A stretch of DNA of 64,000 nucleotides from Candidatus Harrysmithiimonas galli (GCA_904373265.1 CAJFEE010000007.1:43108-107107); one strand, 5' to 3'; shown: positions 31,065 through 41,205, counted from the first letter of the stretch. Notes: generated by a model not told the origin, from the letters alone. Made by a program: numbers and translations.

Positions 31065-32600
31065 CTACATTAATGGCGCAAATAAGCGTAGCACACTGCG
31101 AAGCATTCGCGTGCGCCATTTCACTTGTTTGCAGTCCTCAAGGGTAACCTCTCGGCAAAGCTTTAATGTTTCAACAAAGTCCTGGTATACAGCATGAACA
31201 CTTTGGGTTCGATACAGCCATACCGCACATTCATAATGAAGGTACAGACTGCGATAATCCATATTAATTGTTCCAACAACGGCATATAGATCATCCACAA
31301 CATAATTTTTGGCATGAATAAAACCAGGCGTATATTCATAGATTCGCACACCGCTTTCAATTAATTGCTGATAATATGAACGTGTCAAGTGATGAACATA
31401 TTTCTTATCGGGAATATACGGCGTCATAATGCGAACATCTATACCAGATTTTGCCGCAATACATAACGCTTGCACCATTTCGTTGTCAATGACCAAATAT
31501 GGACTTGTAATATACACATATTTTTCTGCTTTATTAATTAAATTTAAATAAACGGTTTCTCCAACAGTTTCATGATCTAATGGACTGTCATCAAATGGCT
31601 GTACATATCCATCGCTTTGATATTGCTCCTCTTGATAAACTTCGGGACGATAAGCAGCAAAATCACTTTGAACATTTTTCAAATAATCCCAAACTGATAA
31701 AAACATAACGGTCAAATTCCAAACCGCATCCCCTTTTAGCATAACAGCCGAATCCTTCCAATGACCAAAGCGTTCAAAAGCGTTAATATACTCATCTGCT
31801 AAATTAATTCCGCCGATAAATCCAGTATGTCCATCAATTACGGTAATTTTTCGATGATCACGGTTATTAAACTTTTTTGACAAAATCGGGACAAAAGGAT
31901 TAAATATACAGCATTGAATCCCTAATGCCTCCAATTTTTTGGGATAGTGATACGGCAAAGTCATCATGCAACCAAAATCATCATAAATGACTCGCACATC
32001 TACCCCTGAACGTGCTTTTTCTACCAAAATATCCAAAATGGTATTCCACATTTTCCCTTCTCGAATAATAAAATATTCTAGGAAAATATAATGCTTGGCC
32101 TGTTTTAATTCCTGAATCATAGAAGCAAATTTTGCTTCCCCAATGGGATAATACTCAGAATATGTATTTTGATAAATTGGTGAATATGCATATTCAGAAA
32201 TATAATGACTTTGGTGATATGCATTCATATTTTCTTCTTTTAAACTTTGTACCACAGTAGAATTTCTTGTCAATGTACGAATATAAGTATCCCCTACCTG
32301 CTCCATACGACGCTTTTGCCGTCGTGTCAACGCAGATCCGCCAAATAACAGATAAAACAAACCTCCAAAAATGGGAAAAAGAAAAATTGGGATAATCCAC
32401 GCAATCTTATAGCTTGGATTGCTTCGATTGTTTAAAATCCACAAAACGACTACCATACTTAAAACCAGACTAAAACTATAAAAATAAATAAAATACTCAC
32501 TAAAACGAATAATAATGAAAATAAGTATGGAAGCTTGCAGAAAAATTAGGAAGCCAATTAAAAATATGCGATGAAACAGTAACTTTAAAATTTTCTTCAT
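31065..32600 (-). CDS. cls: cardiolipin synthase
   Basis: Two HKD motifs (NNRDHRKITVIDG; IHAKNYVVDD) and N-terminal transmembrane segments. Confidence 0.94.
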   Translation of the reverse strand: MKKILKLLFHRIFLIGFLIFLQASILIFIIIRFSEYFIYFYSFSLVLSMVVVLWILNNRSNPSYKIAWIIPIFLFPIFGGLFYLLFGGSALTRRQKRRMEQVGDTYIRTLTRNSTVVQSLKEENMNAYHQSHYISEYAYSPIYQNTYSEYYPIGEAKFASMIQELKQAKHYIFLEYFIIREGKMWNTILDILVEKARSGVDVRVIYDDFGCMMTLPYHYPKKLEALGIQCCIFNPFVPILSKKFNNRDHRKITVIDGHTGFIGGINLADEYINAFERFGHWKDSAVMLKGDAVWNLTVMFLSVWDYLKNVQSDFAAYRPEVYQEEQYQSDGYVQPFDDSPLDHETVGETVYLNLINKAEKYVYITSPYLVIDNEMVQALCIAAKSGIDVRIMTPYIPDKKYVHHLTRSYYQQLIESGVRIYEYTPGFIHAKNYVVDDLYAVVGTINMDYRSLYLHYECAVWLYRTQSVHAVYQDFVETLKLCREVTLEDCKQVKWRTRMLRSVLRLFAPLM

Positions 32601-32903
32601 TTTTGCGCCTCCGTGTTTTAGTATGCTCCCAATTACAAAAAAGCCAGATCACCAACAAAACAAATAAAAACCATAGCAGGTATACAAAAATACAAATTGC
32701 ATTCTTTTATAAATGACTAAACAAAAGGTCTAAGACAAAAGGAAAAATCATTATTTGTTTCCCATTTGATTTTAGACACCAAGTAACCGTGTAAACAACT
32801 TTATCATAAAAAATAGACTTGACAATGATGGAAAAGCATGTGCTAAGCTGAAAAATCAGAGTATCCATTCTTTGTATCAAACTATAACAAGACCTAATAA
32901 AAT

Positions 32904-34085
32904 TTACTGCATAAATTTTTCTTTTTCGATCTTTCTAAATTCCAATCTGCCGTAAATGGCTTCACGAAATAAGGTATATGCAAGTGAACAAAGTGGTACA
33001 CCAATTAACATGCCTAAAACTCCCATAGCACTACCCCCGACCGTTACAGCAAACAACACCCATAGTGCAGGAAGACCGACTGAAGTCCCAACTACACGCG
33101 GATAAATTAAATTGCCCTCAATTTGTTGCAATACCACCAAATAAATAATAAACCACACCGCCAAAATCGGATCGGTGACCAAAATCAAGAATGCGCCGAT
33201 AAATGCGCCGATAAATGCACCAAATACTGGAATCAATGCCGTAAACCCAACAAGCACACTGATCATCAAAGCATATGGAAATTGAAAAATCAACATTCCA
33301 ATATAACATAGCACACCTAAAATCACGGCATCTGTACATTGACCCGTAATAAAATTTGAAAACACTTTGTTGGAAACTTTACCAACATAGATCAAATAAT
33401 CCCCACGTTTTTCAGAAAAATATGCATATAAAATTTGCTTTAATTGTCGAATTAATGTTTCCTTATCATACAAGAAATAAATGGCAAAGACAAACCCGAT
33501 AACCAAATTAAATGCTGCACTGAAAACAGAGGTGGCAACTGTAACGGTTGAATTCAAAACGCTGGATGCACCCGATTGTACAAATTCCAAAACTTTTGTT
33601 CCAATATTGTTCCAGTCTAAATCAAGCGCAATGACACTGGAAGCCAATTCCGGATATTCAGATAAAAGCTCATTTACTTTCCCTTGTACTTGACGAAAAA
33701 ATTCCGGAATTCTTTCAGTTAAAGCAGCCAATGTACGCGCAAACTCTGGCACGACCATAAAAATGACAAACAAAATAATGCCCAAAATCAATAAGAAACT
33801 GAGCGTAATACTGAATGGACGTTTGAATTTCTCTATATACTTTTTTCCTTGTAGTGCTTTTAAACCAAATAGTTTACGTTCAAAAAAGCGAAGCGGAACA
33901 TTGGCAACAAACGCAATACAAATCCCGACAATTACAGGCATTAACAATCCGACAAAAAAGCGGATAAAATTCATAACGCTATCAAATTGATTCAATGCAA
34001 AATATAAAACAATCCCAAATGTAATGATTCCCAAGATCTTCCATATATTCTTCTTATCCAAATTCAAATTCGTTTTCCTCCTCAA
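32904..34085 (-). CDS. AI-2E family transporter
   Basis: Multi-TM 393-aa ORF with FTALIPVFGAFIGAFIGAFLILVTDPILAVWFIIYLVVLQQIEGNLIYPRVVG. Confidence 0.9.
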   Translation of the reverse strand: MRRKTNLNLDKKNIWKILGIITFGIVLYFALNQFDSVMNFIRFFVGLLMPVIVGICIAFVANVPLRFFERKLFGLKALQGKKYIEKFKRPFSITLSFLLILGIILFVIFMVVPEFARTLAALTERIPEFFRQVQGKVNELLSEYPELASSVIALDLDWNNIGTKVLEFVQSGASSVLNSTVTVATSVFSAAFNLVIGFVFAIYFLYDKETLIRQLKQILYAYFSEKRGDYLIYVGKVSNKVFSNFITGQCTDAVILGVLCYIGMLIFQFPYALMISVLVGFTALIPVFGAFIGAFIGAFLILVTDPILAVWFIIYLVVLQQIEGNLIYPRVVGTSVGLPALWVLFAVTVGGSAMGVLGMLIGVPLCSLAYTLFREAIYGRLEFRKIEKEKFMQ

Positions 34086-34859
34086 TCTGCAGAATAAAGC
34101 AACTGCTCTATATGTTTTTCCTCTTTATCATACCATTCCAGCTACAATATGCGAAATAAAATTGGATTTTTCAATCATTGATCGACCCACATCCATTCAT
34201 TTAAACAAAAAAAAGAGGAAATAAGATAGAAACCCGGTGCTTAACCATTTGATTCAACGACAGAAAGCTTTTGATGTCATATTTTGATAAACATAATCAA
34301 ATATTTCCTATCAACACAATACTACCCCTTCTCAATTTTCTTCTTTTGGCCAGCAAGAAAAAAACGAGGCATTTTATACCATCAAAAAACTTACTGCTTG
34401 TACATACTTATGAAATGATAAAGAAAACCGGATATACTTTGTAAAAAAATAAATCCGGTTTGATACATTATAACTTTCTCTCTTGAAAAACGGACAATTG
34501 ATTATCCTTATTTCATCGTTTCATCTATTCTTATGCGCATTATCAATGAAAATGTAAAAGTAAGACAAAAATGTCCATAATGAAAAGCCTGGTTTAAATC
34601 CATTTTTTCCAACACTTTCACATGGAGAAAACCCCTTATAAAAAAGAGCAAAATAAGGCTCTTGGCTTACCAACCACTCCAAGAAAACAAAACCCATCGG
34701 AAAAAATTTTATTCCGCCCCTTAATATAGATCAATATCTCAGTCAACTCAAAATTTCATATTTTCTTGTTCTTTCAATCAAAGAAATTACAAAAGGGAAA
34801 ATTCTTCATATATATTTTGTTTTCATTTAAGCTGTCTAAACTTATCCATCCATCAAAAA

Positions 34860-36191
34860 TTATTTTGATGCATTCCCTGCAACATTTAAAATATCCCATG
34901 CACGGGCAAACGGTGGAGCATAGCAGAAATCCAACATTCCGAGCTGCTCTGTCGTTAATCCGGCATAAATCGCAACTGCAAGTGCATCCACTCGGTGAAC
35001 AACTTGTTTCTTTCCAACCATTTGTGCACCGAGCAGTTTTTTGGTATCTGCATGATAAATCAACTTCAACCATAAATCAACCTGCCCTGGATAATAATGT
35101 GTTTGATTTTTATCTGAGATAAAAGTGGTCTGATACAAAATTCCCAGTTCTTTTGCCTCTTTTTCTGTCAATCCAGTTCGAGCTGCTTCCAAATTCATCA
35201 CCTTTAAACAGGCAGAGCCAAGCGTACCTTCAAAACTTGTTTTTGCACCGGTTAAATTTTCTCCGACAATACGACCGATTTTATTGGCTGTTGTTGCCAA
35301 TGGAATATACTTATGTGTCTGACTGAGCAAATGATAAACCGTCGCACAATCTCCGGCAGCATAAATATCTGGTATACTGGTTTCACCATATTCATTAATA
35401 ACCACTGCACCATTTTCCAACATTTTTATTCCGGTATTTTGCAAAAATTCTGTATTGGGGCGAATCCCTGCAGCAACAATAACTACATCTGCAGCATATC
35501 TCCCTTTATTCGTTACAACTTCCGAAACAACCTCATCGCCTACCAACGAAACAATCGTTTCACCCGTTCGATAGTCAATATGCTGTCTCAATTCTTCCTC
35601 CAATTTTTCTGCAATTTCTACATCGAAAGTTTTGGATAATACATGTTCTGAACGTTGAAGCAAGGTTACATTTTTCCCAAGATTTTTCATTGCTTCAACC
35701 GTTTCCAAACCAATATATCCCGCACCAACAATGACAATATTTTTCTTATCTGGATCGGTTATTTGTTCCTTAAGTTTCACACCATCTGACATTGTTTTGA
35801 GCATGTGTACATTTTGATAATCTGCACATAACCAAGTCGGACGAACAGCCGAAGCACCTGTTGCAATCAACAAACGGTCATAATCAACAATATCCTTTTT
35901 TTCTGTCAATAAATCTTTTACTGTAAGTTGCTTTTGTTTTACATCAACCGTTTCAACCAATTGATGCTGATGTATCACTATACCACTTTTCTGAAATTGC
36001 TCTGCAGTTCGCGCAATCATTTTCTCCTTTTCCTGAAAAAAACCTCCAACAAAATACGGCAATCCACAAGCGCCAAACGATACAATATCTGTCGCATCAT
36101 ACACATGAATCTCTGCCTCTTTCATCATACGTTTTGCCTTTGCCGCTGCACTCATCCCTGCAGCTTGTGCTCCAATAATAACAATCTTCAT
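34860..36191 (-). CDS. CoA-disulfide reductase / NADH oxidase-like flavoprotein
   Basis: IVIIGAQAAGMSAAAKAKR, SFGACGLPYFVGG redox Cys, NAD-binding IVIVGAGYIGLETVEAM. Confidence 0.88.
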   Translation of the reverse strand: MKIVIIGAQAAGMSAAAKAKRMMKEAEIHVYDATDIVSFGACGLPYFVGGFFQEKEKMIARTAEQFQKSGIVIHQHQLVETVDVKQKQLTVKDLLTEKKDIVDYDRLLIATGASAVRPTWLCADYQNVHMLKTMSDGVKLKEQITDPDKKNIVIVGAGYIGLETVEAMKNLGKNVTLLQRSEHVLSKTFDVEIAEKLEEELRQHIDYRTGETIVSLVGDEVVSEVVTNKGRYAADVVIVAAGIRPNTEFLQNTGIKMLENGAVVINEYGETSIPDIYAAGDCATVYHLLSQTHKYIPLATTANKIGRIVGENLTGAKTSFEGTLGSACLKVMNLEAARTGLTEKEAKELGILYQTTFISDKNQTHYYPGQVDLWLKLIYHADTKKLLGAQMVGKKQVVHRVDALAVAIYAGLTTEQLGMLDFCYAPPFARAWDILNVAGNASK

Positions 36192-36549
36192 GACTAAATA
36201 CCTCCTAAAATCAGAAAATAATTTGATCTATGGATTGCTAGCAACTCCATTACTTAGATCATGGTGTTTTCTCTGTCTTAAACCTATCCTAAAATGATAT
36301 TAGCCATAGCTGCAAATAATCTGTTTGAAAGAAAAATAAAACGAAAAGGAAATGATCTCCCTCATCCTGTTGTTCATCCGATTGCTTATTTTAAACCCAT
36401 TTGCCTTTCAAAAACGACTTCCAATACAAAATTTGTCAGAAGCACAAATACCTGTTATGATTTGAAAAGATCTATAACCTACAAGATTCACTCTACAAAA
36501 AGAGGTTAAAGGAAAACCAATCTATTAATGGAGGTTTAATTCATCTATT

Positions 36550-37128
36550 ATGAAAAAACTGGTTTTGTCATTTGCATTTTTAGGATTTTTAGCCATACCC
36601 TTGTTGGTACTTGATGGTTTTTTGGTGTATTGGATGAACGGCAGCTATACAAGCTTCCCCTTACTTTTTATCTTTTTTATTTTATTTTATGTATTAGACT
36701 TTATTTTCGGATTGTTTCTGGAAGGAATTGCACATGCTCTGTCAATTGCATACAGCCTATCTCGAAAAAAACAAGAAATGCTGTTTTTCCTATTTGAATT
36801 CTTTGGCAGTTGTCTTGTAATTTTCTCATTAGATGCTTTATTTACCTTTGTCAACTTATCTGCAGCCGCTAAAATTGTGCTTATTTCCATACATGCGTTA
36901 CTGTTTTTACTTATTGAAAACTTTTCCGCCCCAAAATCAGAGCAAGCAGACGACATCATACCAGAAATTCAGCTTTCTGTTGAGCTCCAAAACGAAATCC
37001 GCCTACTTTTGAAAGAAAATGACATGATATCTTGCATCAGCATTTTACAAGAAAAATATCCAGATATCCCATTTCAGCATATTGTACAAGCTGTACGAAA
37101 AATTTATTACGAGACAAAATCTTCATAA
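36550..37128 (+). CDS. hypothetical membrane protein
   Basis: 192-aa ORF with four hydrophobic segments preceded by GGAGG. Confidence 0.6.
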   Translation: MKKLVLSFAFLGFLAIPLLVLDGFLVYWMNGSYTSFPLLFIFFILFYVLDFIFGLFLEGIAHALSIAYSLSRKKQEMLFFLFEFFGSCLVIFSLDALFTFVNLSAAAKIVLISIHALLFLLIENFSAPKSEQADDIIPEIQLSVELQNEIRLLLKENDMISCISILQEKYPDIPFQHIVQAVRKIYYETKSS

Positions 37129-37221
37129 AGAAAAGTTTCTGACCAAAACATCATAACTTCTGCAAGGAATTTTTCCTATCTTAATTCATATCTACATTTT
37201 AATACAATCAATGACAACTAC

Positions 37222-37977
37222 CTAACCGGTCGACTGTTCTTGTTGCAAAAGCGATATGGTATTTAAATTCACCTGCAAAAAAAACACACTGAACAATGCA
37301 AAAATAAACACAAGCGTCGTTGGATAAAAATAATTGTCACAAATGATCGACAACAATAAAAACCCTCCATACATGCACATAGAAAAACGAAGTTGCCAAG
37401 CCGTAACATATGGAGATTGTTTCAAGGACTCAAGAATCTGCTCCATATCTCTATAGCTAAAGATGAAAAATAGCAATACACATAAATAAATATCAACATA
37501 TAAAAGTGCCAAAAAAAATAAAAACAGCCAAACATACATATTCCGAATGGCTTCTTCTGCTTCTTTTGTGCTGTGCATGAAAAATTGATTAATTTCCTTC
37601 CATACCAAACGGTTTTTGCCAAAAAAACGATACAACTGCCAATGTGCAACAAAGCTCAAACAGAAAGCAGCCAAAAAAACAGGAAGCATGTAGCTCAGCA
37701 TTGCATCCACCGCAAAAATATGGCTAAAAAACAATAGATAACTATACGCCAACAACTCCGAAAAAACCACACAACCTACCCAACGAATCACCGGTCTCAT
37801 TTTCTTGGAATAAAAAAGTGGAAAATATTTTGCAAGTGTATAAAATAATAAAATGCTGCATGCAAAAATAATGAACGGATTGATAATTTCCTGACCATCT
37901 ACTTTTTTGACACATAAAATCAAATAGAGAAAGAGCAAAGCAAAATGAAGAATCAAAGTATAGATTATGTTTTTCAT
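37222..37977 (-). CDS. hypothetical membrane protein
   Basis: 251-aa multi-TM ORF. Confidence 0.6.
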   Translation of the reverse strand: MKNIIYTLILHFALLFLYLILCVKKVDGQEIINPFIIFACSILLFYTLAKYFPLFYSKKMRPVIRWVGCVVFSELLAYSYLLFFSHIFAVDAMLSYMLPVFLAAFCLSFVAHWQLYRFFGKNRLVWKEINQFFMHSTKEAEEAIRNMYVWLFLFFLALLYVDIYLCVLLFFIFSYRDMEQILESLKQSPYVTAWQLRFSMCMYGGFLLLSIICDNYFYPTTLVFIFALFSVFFLQVNLNTISLLQQEQSTG

Positions 37978-38260
37978 TGCCCACCTTCTTATGCAAATAA
38001 AATATAAGATCCTTTCAATCCAGTGTACATGGAAGCTTCATCATTTTTCAAGTATAAGGATAGTCTAACTTTTCTAGTTTATACCAAATTCCATCTATAA
38101 ATTTATTATTCCATTTTTTTACTTTTTCATAGAAAACATTGTCATAAATAGCCTGTCGATTAATTATAACAACGGATTTTCCCCATTATTTACCGTAGAT
38201 AGACCCATTCAAACAAAAAACCTTATTATAGAACCGATATGATATTGAAAAAATATTCAA

Positions 38261-38290
38261 ATTTCAATACATCCCATGTTACGGTTCAAC
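38261..38290. repeat. isolated CRISPR repeat (1 mismatch)
   Basis: ATTTCAATACATCCCATGTTACGGTTCAAC. Confidence 0.95.
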
Positions 38291-38481
38291 ATGAAAATGC
38301 AGTTGGAGCTAAAAAACTCATTTATGACACTATTGTAAAAGGAGTACAAAACGGTGAATCTGTAATGATGTTGCACAGAAAAACAGGTGTTTCCCGAAAG
38401 ACTATTTATAAAATCAAAATGAATGGTTCAATACTTTCGGTTAAATTCATTTTAATTTTAAAAGCTATCGTTTCTTACTAG
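38291..38481 (+). pseudogene. recombinase-type HTH fragment fused to a CRISPR repeat
   Basis: Reading frame HENAVGAKKLIYDTIVKGVQNGESVMMLHRKTGVSRKTIYKIKMNG, resembling a resolvase C-terminal HTH; its 5' side is CRISPR repeat. Confidence 0.55.
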
Positions 38482-38496
38482 ACTTTCATAAAAATA
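38418..38496 (+). repeat. 79-bp direct repeat, copy 1
   Basis: AATGAATGGTTCAATACTTTCGGTTAAATTCATTTTAATTTTAAAAGCTATCGTTTCTTACTAGACTTTCATAAAAATA; 3 mismatches to copy 2. Confidence 0.92.
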
Positions 38497-38658
38497 TAAT
38501 AAGGCTACGATTATGACTAAATTTTCAAAAATTCACAACCTTAGAAATGGGATTTTTAGGCAAAAAAACTTCTAAACTATTTCTAAAAAAAGGAGAAAAG
38601 GCTCCTGCTGCCTTCTGACAAGCCGCGCACCAGCTGGCAAGGGGTAAGGAAAGAATAG

Positions 38659-38687
38659 AAAAACCAGAGGATGAGTCCTCTGGTTTT
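38659..38687. terminator. rho-independent terminator
   Basis: AAAACCAGAGGA / TCCTCTGGTTTTT hairpin. Confidence 0.75.
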
Positions 38688-38770
38688 TCATTTTTCTACA
38701 ATGGCGCATGATACTTCTTGAGATGAAAGAATTGGAGAAAGAGGTCACACTACCACCTACCATTTTATGA

Positions 38771-38959
38771 TCACTTGTTTTTGGCATATGTCATAGTATA
38801 GGCACCTAAAGCAGCAAAAAAACAGCCGAATACAGCTATTACAATTCTCCATATTGCTCCTGGGAACTCTGTCGGAAACGGAAAAATTAAAGCTGCTATA
38901 AAAACTAGAAGCCCAAAAATTACTAACACAACGCCTGTTATGAGTTTTGTCTTTGTCAT
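38771..38959 (-). CDS. small two-TM membrane protein
   Basis: 62-aa ORF, mostly hydrophobic, in the same orientation as and directly downstream of the secreted-protein ORF. Confidence 0.55.
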   Translation of the reverse strand: MTKTKLITGVVLVIFGLLVFIAALIFPFPTEFPGAIWRIVIAVFGCFFAALGAYTMTYAKNK

Positions 38960-38976
38960 TTGTTATCTCTCAACCT

Positions 38977-39474
38977 TTATAAATTTATAGTAATTGTAGG
39001 CGATTCAATTGTTGAATCAAAAGAAGCTCCGATAGGGAATCCTAATATATCAAGACCAATGAACCAAGTACCTGTCACAGAATATTTTGTATTCATTCCA
39101 CCCAGCGCAGTACCATAACCGCTTCTATGTGTCCATGTAGCTCCCACAAGACCTGTCATATATGAATTGTTAACAGTAATATTTGAAACTCTACCGCCTC
39201 CGCTATTACTGTAATAAAATCTAATTTGAGCATTTGTTCTTGACAACAAACTGGTATTTCCACCACCCCACCAAGACACAGTAATAGTATACCACCCAGA
39301 AGAATTAGAGCTGCTTCTTGTGACATTTTTTATATCAATTTGCGGTTGGAGGTAACTTTATCCTCAACTTTCAGTTGCTGACAATTCTCTCTGTTCCGCA
39401 GCGAAGGCTGTTGTACTTACTCCAAATAGCATAATCACTGAGGGTAACATCGTTAACGATTTTCTTATCGTAGT
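38977..39474 (-). pseudogene. secreted protein gene with two in-frame stops between signal peptide and mature domain
   Basis: Same-frame reading MTTIRKSLTMLPSVIMLFGVSTTAFAAEQRELSATES*G*SYLQPQIDIKNVTRSSSNSSGWYTITVSWWGGGNTSLLSRTNAQIRFYYSNSGGG...ITINL. Confidence 0.7.
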
Positions 39475-39755
39475 CATTACCTCTATTTCTTTTCAGTTAT
39501 CAGGGATAGCTAACGCTCTTTCTTATTTTTATATCGTCTTTTTGAATTGTTTTTTAACAGTTTTTGATATTTTTTATTCAAAAAGAAAAATTTATTTTTT
39601 TGATCAATTATCTATATAATTGAGTAGTTAAAAAACTATAAAGGATTAAAGTAAAAAAATTATGTTTTTTATAAAGTATAAGCTTTTAAAATAACTTCTA
39701 ATTGAAAGGATAATAAAATAAAAATGCATGTATATTTATTACTGATTGCTACCAT

Positions 39756-39834
39756 AATGAATGATGCAATACTTTCGGTTAAATTCATTTTAATTTTAAA
39801 AGCTATCGTTTCTTGCTAGACTTTCATAAAAATA
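39756..39834 (+). repeat. 79-bp direct repeat, copy 2
   Basis: AATGAATGATGCAATACTTTCGGTTAAATTCATTTTAATTTTAAAAGCTATCGTTTCTTGCTAGACTTTCATAAAAATA. Confidence 0.92.
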
Positions 39835-39836
39835 AA

Positions 39837-39864
39837 AAATCCGTAATAAATACGGATTTTTTTA
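39837..39864 (+). terminator. rho-independent terminator
   Basis: AAATCCGTA...TACGGATTTTTTTA hairpin. Confidence 0.75.
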
Positions 39865-39995
39865 TTTAAGTATTTACTTTTTACTCTCTTGCTTTCTATT
39901 TTTTATACTATATTTTTATTTTGTTATTTCTAAAATATTTTGATGTTAATGCGGTTAAATGTAGTGTGGTTGGAACAGTCTTCAGAAATTAAGTA

Positions 39996-40025
39996 ATTTC
40001 AATACATCCTATGTTACGGTTCAAC
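39996..40025. repeat. isolated perfect CRISPR repeat
   Basis: ATTTCAATACATCCTATGTTACGGTTCAAC exact. Confidence 0.97.
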
Positions 40026-40135
40026 ACAAAACTCATAAAGAATGCAATATGTTAAAGTATATTGACTATTTTATATACTAATCCTCAAATATTTATGGTA
40101 ATACATGGTAAAAGAAAATAGGGAAGGAGAGAGCA

Positions 40136-40528
40136 TTGATATGTCCAAAATGCAAGAGTGATAATACTAGGATTGAGTTGGTGCGAGGTAGTGATCTGGT
40201 GGCTTTGGTAATATTTTCGTTTGCAACCCCTATTTCAATACTTATCGTACTTTTATTAACTGGCACATTATACACTACTGCCATTTTTTATGTTCTGGTC
40301 TATAACCGCGAAGCATTTATATTTATTATTAACTTGTTAGGTGTGGTAGTTGCTCTATTATTGATATCACTGAATATATACATAGCTTATAGGATATATC
40401 TAAGGAAAGAATACATCTTATGCCAGTCTTGTGGACAAAGTACTAGAGTAAGTAAGAATAATCCTGTACTTCAGAGAGTATTGCCCAAACAACAAGTACA
40501 AAAACAGAAAACAATATCTAAAAAATAA
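40136..40528 (+). CDS. small membrane protein with N- and C-terminal CxxC (zinc-ribbon-like) pairs
   Basis: MICPKCKSDNTR... two long hydrophobic segments ...YILCQSCGQSTRV; preceded by GGAAGGAGAG. Confidence 0.65.
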   Translation: MICPKCKSDNTRIELVRGSDLVALVIFSFATPISILIVLLLTGTLYTTAIFYVLVYNREAFIFIINLLGVVVALLLISLNIYIAYRIYLRKEYILCQSCGQSTRVSKNNPVLQRVLPKQQVQKQKTISKK

Positions 40529-40551
40529 TACATTGAGTCACTTTCTGGTCA

Positions 40552-40582
40552 CCCGAGAATATTATTTTCTCGGGATTTTTTC
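40552..40582 (+). terminator. rho-independent terminator
   Basis: CCCGAGAATATTATTTTCTCGGGATTTTTT. Confidence 0.8.
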
Positions 40583-40762
40583 CAAAATAAAAAGCCCTGC
40601 TCTAGCAAGACTTTAAAAAAGTGATATAATATTTTCGTTGCCTACTCCATTCCTGCAACAGGAAGGGGGAGCGAGCTTTGTCACTACTGAAATCGTCTTC
40701 TAAGCACATTATAACATATGTGCTCAACAAAAGTATACGCATATTGAATACTTTTTATTTAC

Positions 40763-40991
40763 TTATTGTATCGTTGCACCCAAAACCAGTACTTCATAAT
40801 CTTTAACCTTTACTTCTTCTCTACTCCAAGGGATGTTTGCTGCTCCAAATGTAGGTCTAACTTTTCCTGGGTGAACACCACCTTTATAATTTGCTCTAGT
40901 CACATAAAGCGGTGTGTCGTTCTCCTCGTTTCCACATACAATTGCACCCTTTGAAACTTCACCATTACTAGCTTTTTTTCCAGACTAACAT
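40763..40991 (-). pseudogene. DM9/DUF3421-like domain protein, frameshifted in an A7 tract
   Basis: RBS (AAAGGAGAGG) + ATG TTA GTC TGG then A7; dropping one A gives MLVWKKASNGEVSKGAIVCGNEENDTPLYVTRANYKGGVHPGKVRPTFGAANIPWSREEVKVKDYEVLVLGATIQ*. Confidence 0.7.
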
Positions 40992-41168
40992 AAAGTGTCC
41001 TCTCCTTTTTTAAAATTGATAAATTGTGATATCAGAAGTTACATTTATTTTTTTTAAAGCTTTTTTAATATATGTTACACAAATATTGCACGAATGTCGT
41101 ATGAAGATAACTTTTAAAACACGTACAATTAGCCGTGCGTATTTTATATAGCTTGTTTAAGCTAAAAA

Positions 41169-41205
41169 ATAAGAAAAGGGAAGGTATTTTCCTTCCCTTA
41201 TTTTA
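41169..41205. terminator. rho-independent terminator-like hairpin
   Basis: AATAAGAAAAGGGAAGGTATTTTCCTTCCCTTATTTT. Confidence 0.65.

Noticed and set aside
38572-38787. 71-aa minus ORF across the 38.66-kb terminator
   Set aside because: Reads through a strong terminator hairpin; likely chance ORF.
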